64,000 nt of DNA from Diaphorobacter nitroreducens (GTDB lineage: Bacteria > Pseudomonadota > Gammaproteobacteria > Burkholderiales > Burkholderiaceae_C): contig RJVL01000001.1 in NCBI GenBank assembly GCA_003755025.1, forward strand, positions 682,001-746,000. Direction: 5' to 3'. The position numbers and the translations under genes were made by a program. Positions 63,024-64,000 of this stretch are shown here, piece after piece; positions within the stretch are counted from its first letter, which is position 1; each line of letters starts with the position of its first letter. The notes below the pieces were generated by a model, which saw only the letters and a list, made by a program, of their open reading frames with translations, was not told the DNA's origin and made no database searches.

Positions 63024-63063
63024 ACCACTTGTGTGCCATTCGTGACGTCATAACGCCTGCCGC

Positions 63064-63088
63064 CCATTCACCATTCACCATTCACCAT
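63064..63088 (+). repeat. Tandem heptamer CCATTCA running into the GntR start codon
   Basis: Three exact copies of CCATTCA (63064-63070, 63071-63077, 63078-63084) and a partial fourth (CCAT) whose last two bases are the A and T of the ATG at 63087. No Shine-Dalgarno is visible in this stretch. Confidence 0.85.
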
Positions 63089-63758
63089 GCGCCGTCCGCC
63101 CGCCAATTCCCTGCACCACCAGGCCGCCGAGATGCTGCGTCAGCAGATCTTTGCGGGCGAACTGGCGCCGGGCAGCTTCGTGGACGAGGCGGCGTTGTGC
63201 GAGCGGCTGGCCGTGTCGCGTACGCCGCTGCGCGAGGCGCTCAAGGTGCTGGTGGCGGAAGGGCTGCTGCGCCATGAGCCGCGCCGCGGCTGCTTCGTGG
63301 CCGAGATCACGGAGCGCGATCTGCAGGAGATCTTCCCCGTGATCGCGCTGCTGGAGGGCCGTGCGGCCTATGAGGCCACCGAGCACGCAGGCCCCGCCGA
63401 CATCGACGCGCTGCAGATGCTGCACCAGCGCCTGCAGGACCATGCCGAGGCGGGGCGCATCACCGAATACTACGAAGCCAACTACGCCATCCACGAGGCC
63501 TTCATCACCCTGGCGGACAACCGCTGGCTGGCCCAGGTGATCGGCGACCTGCGCAAGATCCTGCGCCTGGCGCGGCACCAGACGTTGCAGGTGCCCGGCC
63601 GGCTGCAGCAGAGCCTGTCGGAGCACCGGCAGGTGTTCGCCGCACTCCAAAAGGGCGACGCCGCCGCGGCTGAGCAGGCCATGCGCAACCACCTTCTGGC
63701 GCAGCGCGACGCGCTGCGCGAGCTTGCACGCAACCACCCCTCACGGATCACACCATGA
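63087..63758 (+). CDS. GntR-family regulator, FCD (FadR C-terminal) subfamily
   Basis: Ligand-responsive transcription factor of 223 residues. The N-terminal winged helix reads NSLHHQAAEMLRQQIFAGELAPGSFVDEAALCERLAVSRTPLREALKVL, the classic GntR pattern. The C-terminal all-helical FCD domain (DLQEIFPVIALLEGRAAYEA to LSEHRQVFAALQKGDAAAAEQAMRNHL) has the Asp/His positions used for metal and carboxylate ligands. Its stop overlaps the ATG of the next gene (ATGA), so it probably regulates the operon it heads. The start codon lies in a tandem heptamer repeat. Confidence 0.9.
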   Translation: MRRPPANSLHHQAAEMLRQQIFAGELAPGSFVDEAALCERLAVSRTPLREALKVLVAEGLLRHEPRRGCFVAEITERDLQEIFPVIALLEGRAAYEATEHAGPADIDALQMLHQRLQDHAEAGRITEYYEANYAIHEAFITLADNRWLAQVIGDLRKILRLARHQTLQVPGRLQQSLSEHRQVFAALQKGDAAAAEQAMRNHLLAQRDALRELARNHPSRITP

Positions 63759-64000
63759 ACGCCGCCTCCACCTGGATCTCGCGCAACGTGGACCGCCTGC
63801 GGTCCGCAGACAGCAAAGCCGCCAGCAAGAACAAGGACGGCGCAAGCGCCGCGCCGCCCAAGCCTGCGGCCGAACGCTCCACGCACGAGCGCCTGCAGGC
63901 CACGCTGCGCAGGAGCGGCGAGGCGCTGTCGCCCCGCGTGCTGCGCCGGTTGCTGACCGACCTGCAGGCAGTGGTGGCCCCGCGCGTGAGCGAGATCGAA
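63755..64000 (+). CDS. Probable malonyl-CoA decarboxylase, N-terminal part (runs out of window)
   Basis: The first 82 codons of a protein cut by the window end. It begins MNAASTWISRNVDRLRSAD, has a charged Ala/Lys/Pro-rich linker, then a helical region (ERLQATLRRSGEALSPRVLRRLLTDLQAVVAPRVSEIE). I judge this similar to the variable N-terminal helical domain of comamonad malonyl-CoA decarboxylases, and a GntR/FCD regulator in front fits a malonate operon. The catalytic domain is outside the window, so the call is tentative. It overlaps the regulator gene by 4 bases. Confidence 0.5.
   Translation, partial: MNAASTWISRNVDRLRSADSKAASKNKDGASAAPPKPAAERSTHERLQATLRRSGEALSPRVLRRLLTDLQAVVAPRVSEIE

Noticed and set aside
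63043-63050. TGACGTCA palindrome as a defined regulatory site
   Set aside because: An 8-base palindrome alone is too common to call; mentioned only with the neighbouring longer inverted repeat.

Overview
This is a GC-rich bacterial chromosomal window with dense, short-spaced genes on both strands. Protein content (fumA/fumC, xseB-ispA-dxs, darP-pmbA, ilvD-lgt, a small Trp-rich protein, Tat-type TRAP binding protein) and a dispersed palindrome family built on AATAGCTGCCAGCGCTTG point to the Betaproteobacteria, family Comamonadaceae (Acidovorax / Alicycliphilus / Diaphorobacter-like). The family-level call is an inference from recognised proteins, not from a database search. I see no rRNA, tRNA, CRISPR array, insertion sequence or prophage; the region reads as ordinary chromosome.

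Layout. 1-3 kb: the end of an RND-type outer-membrane efflux lipoprotein and a succinate-semialdehyde-type aldehyde dehydrogenase. 3-11 kb (minus strand): an iron/siderophore uptake cluster preceded by a Fur box, reading DUF3649, PepSY membrane protein, DUF3325, DUF4198 protein, then two TonB-dependent siderophore receptors. 11-14 kb: 3-mercaptopyruvate sulfurtransferase, a DMT transporter and an orphan Rieske oxygenase. 14.5-17.7 kb: xseB-ispA-dxs (isoprenoid precursors). 17.9-21.6 kb: a TRAP transporter whose binding protein faces its two membrane subunits. 22-30 kb: gamma-glutamyltransferase, a very large hybrid histidine kinase and an HD-GYP response regulator.

30-34 kb: inositol monophosphatase, tRNA methyltransferase TrmJ (with a palindromic repeat inside the reading frame), CysE and a nitroreductase. 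34-41 kb: alcohol dehydrogenase, SulP anion transporter, Mog and DarP on the minus strand, divergent from PmbA and an EamA exporter, followed by a TerB/DUF697 protein. 41.5-48 kb: divergent class I and class II fumarases, a Crp/Fnr regulator and a Bae-like two-component pair. 48-52 kb: proVWX osmoprotectant importer with a recognisable promoter and long leader. 52-57 kb: YqhA, acetyl-CoA synthetase, LapA-domain protein, cytochrome c and a small Trp-rich protein. 57-61 kb: two divergent dihydroxyacid dehydratases of different iron-sulfur classes. 61-64 kb: a thioesterase, a FtnA-type ferritin lacking the bacterioferritin haem ligand, lgt, and a GntR regulator overlapping the start of a probable malonyl-CoA decarboxylase that leaves the window.

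The dispersed palindromes (thirteen candidates, about ten clear) mostly sit at gene ends and between convergent genes, where they can act as bidirectional terminators. The exceptions, one in the trmJ coding sequence and one directly in front of dxs, are the most unusual sequence features here. The least characterised gene set is the Fur-preceded DUF3649/PepSY/DUF3325/DUF4198 cluster.
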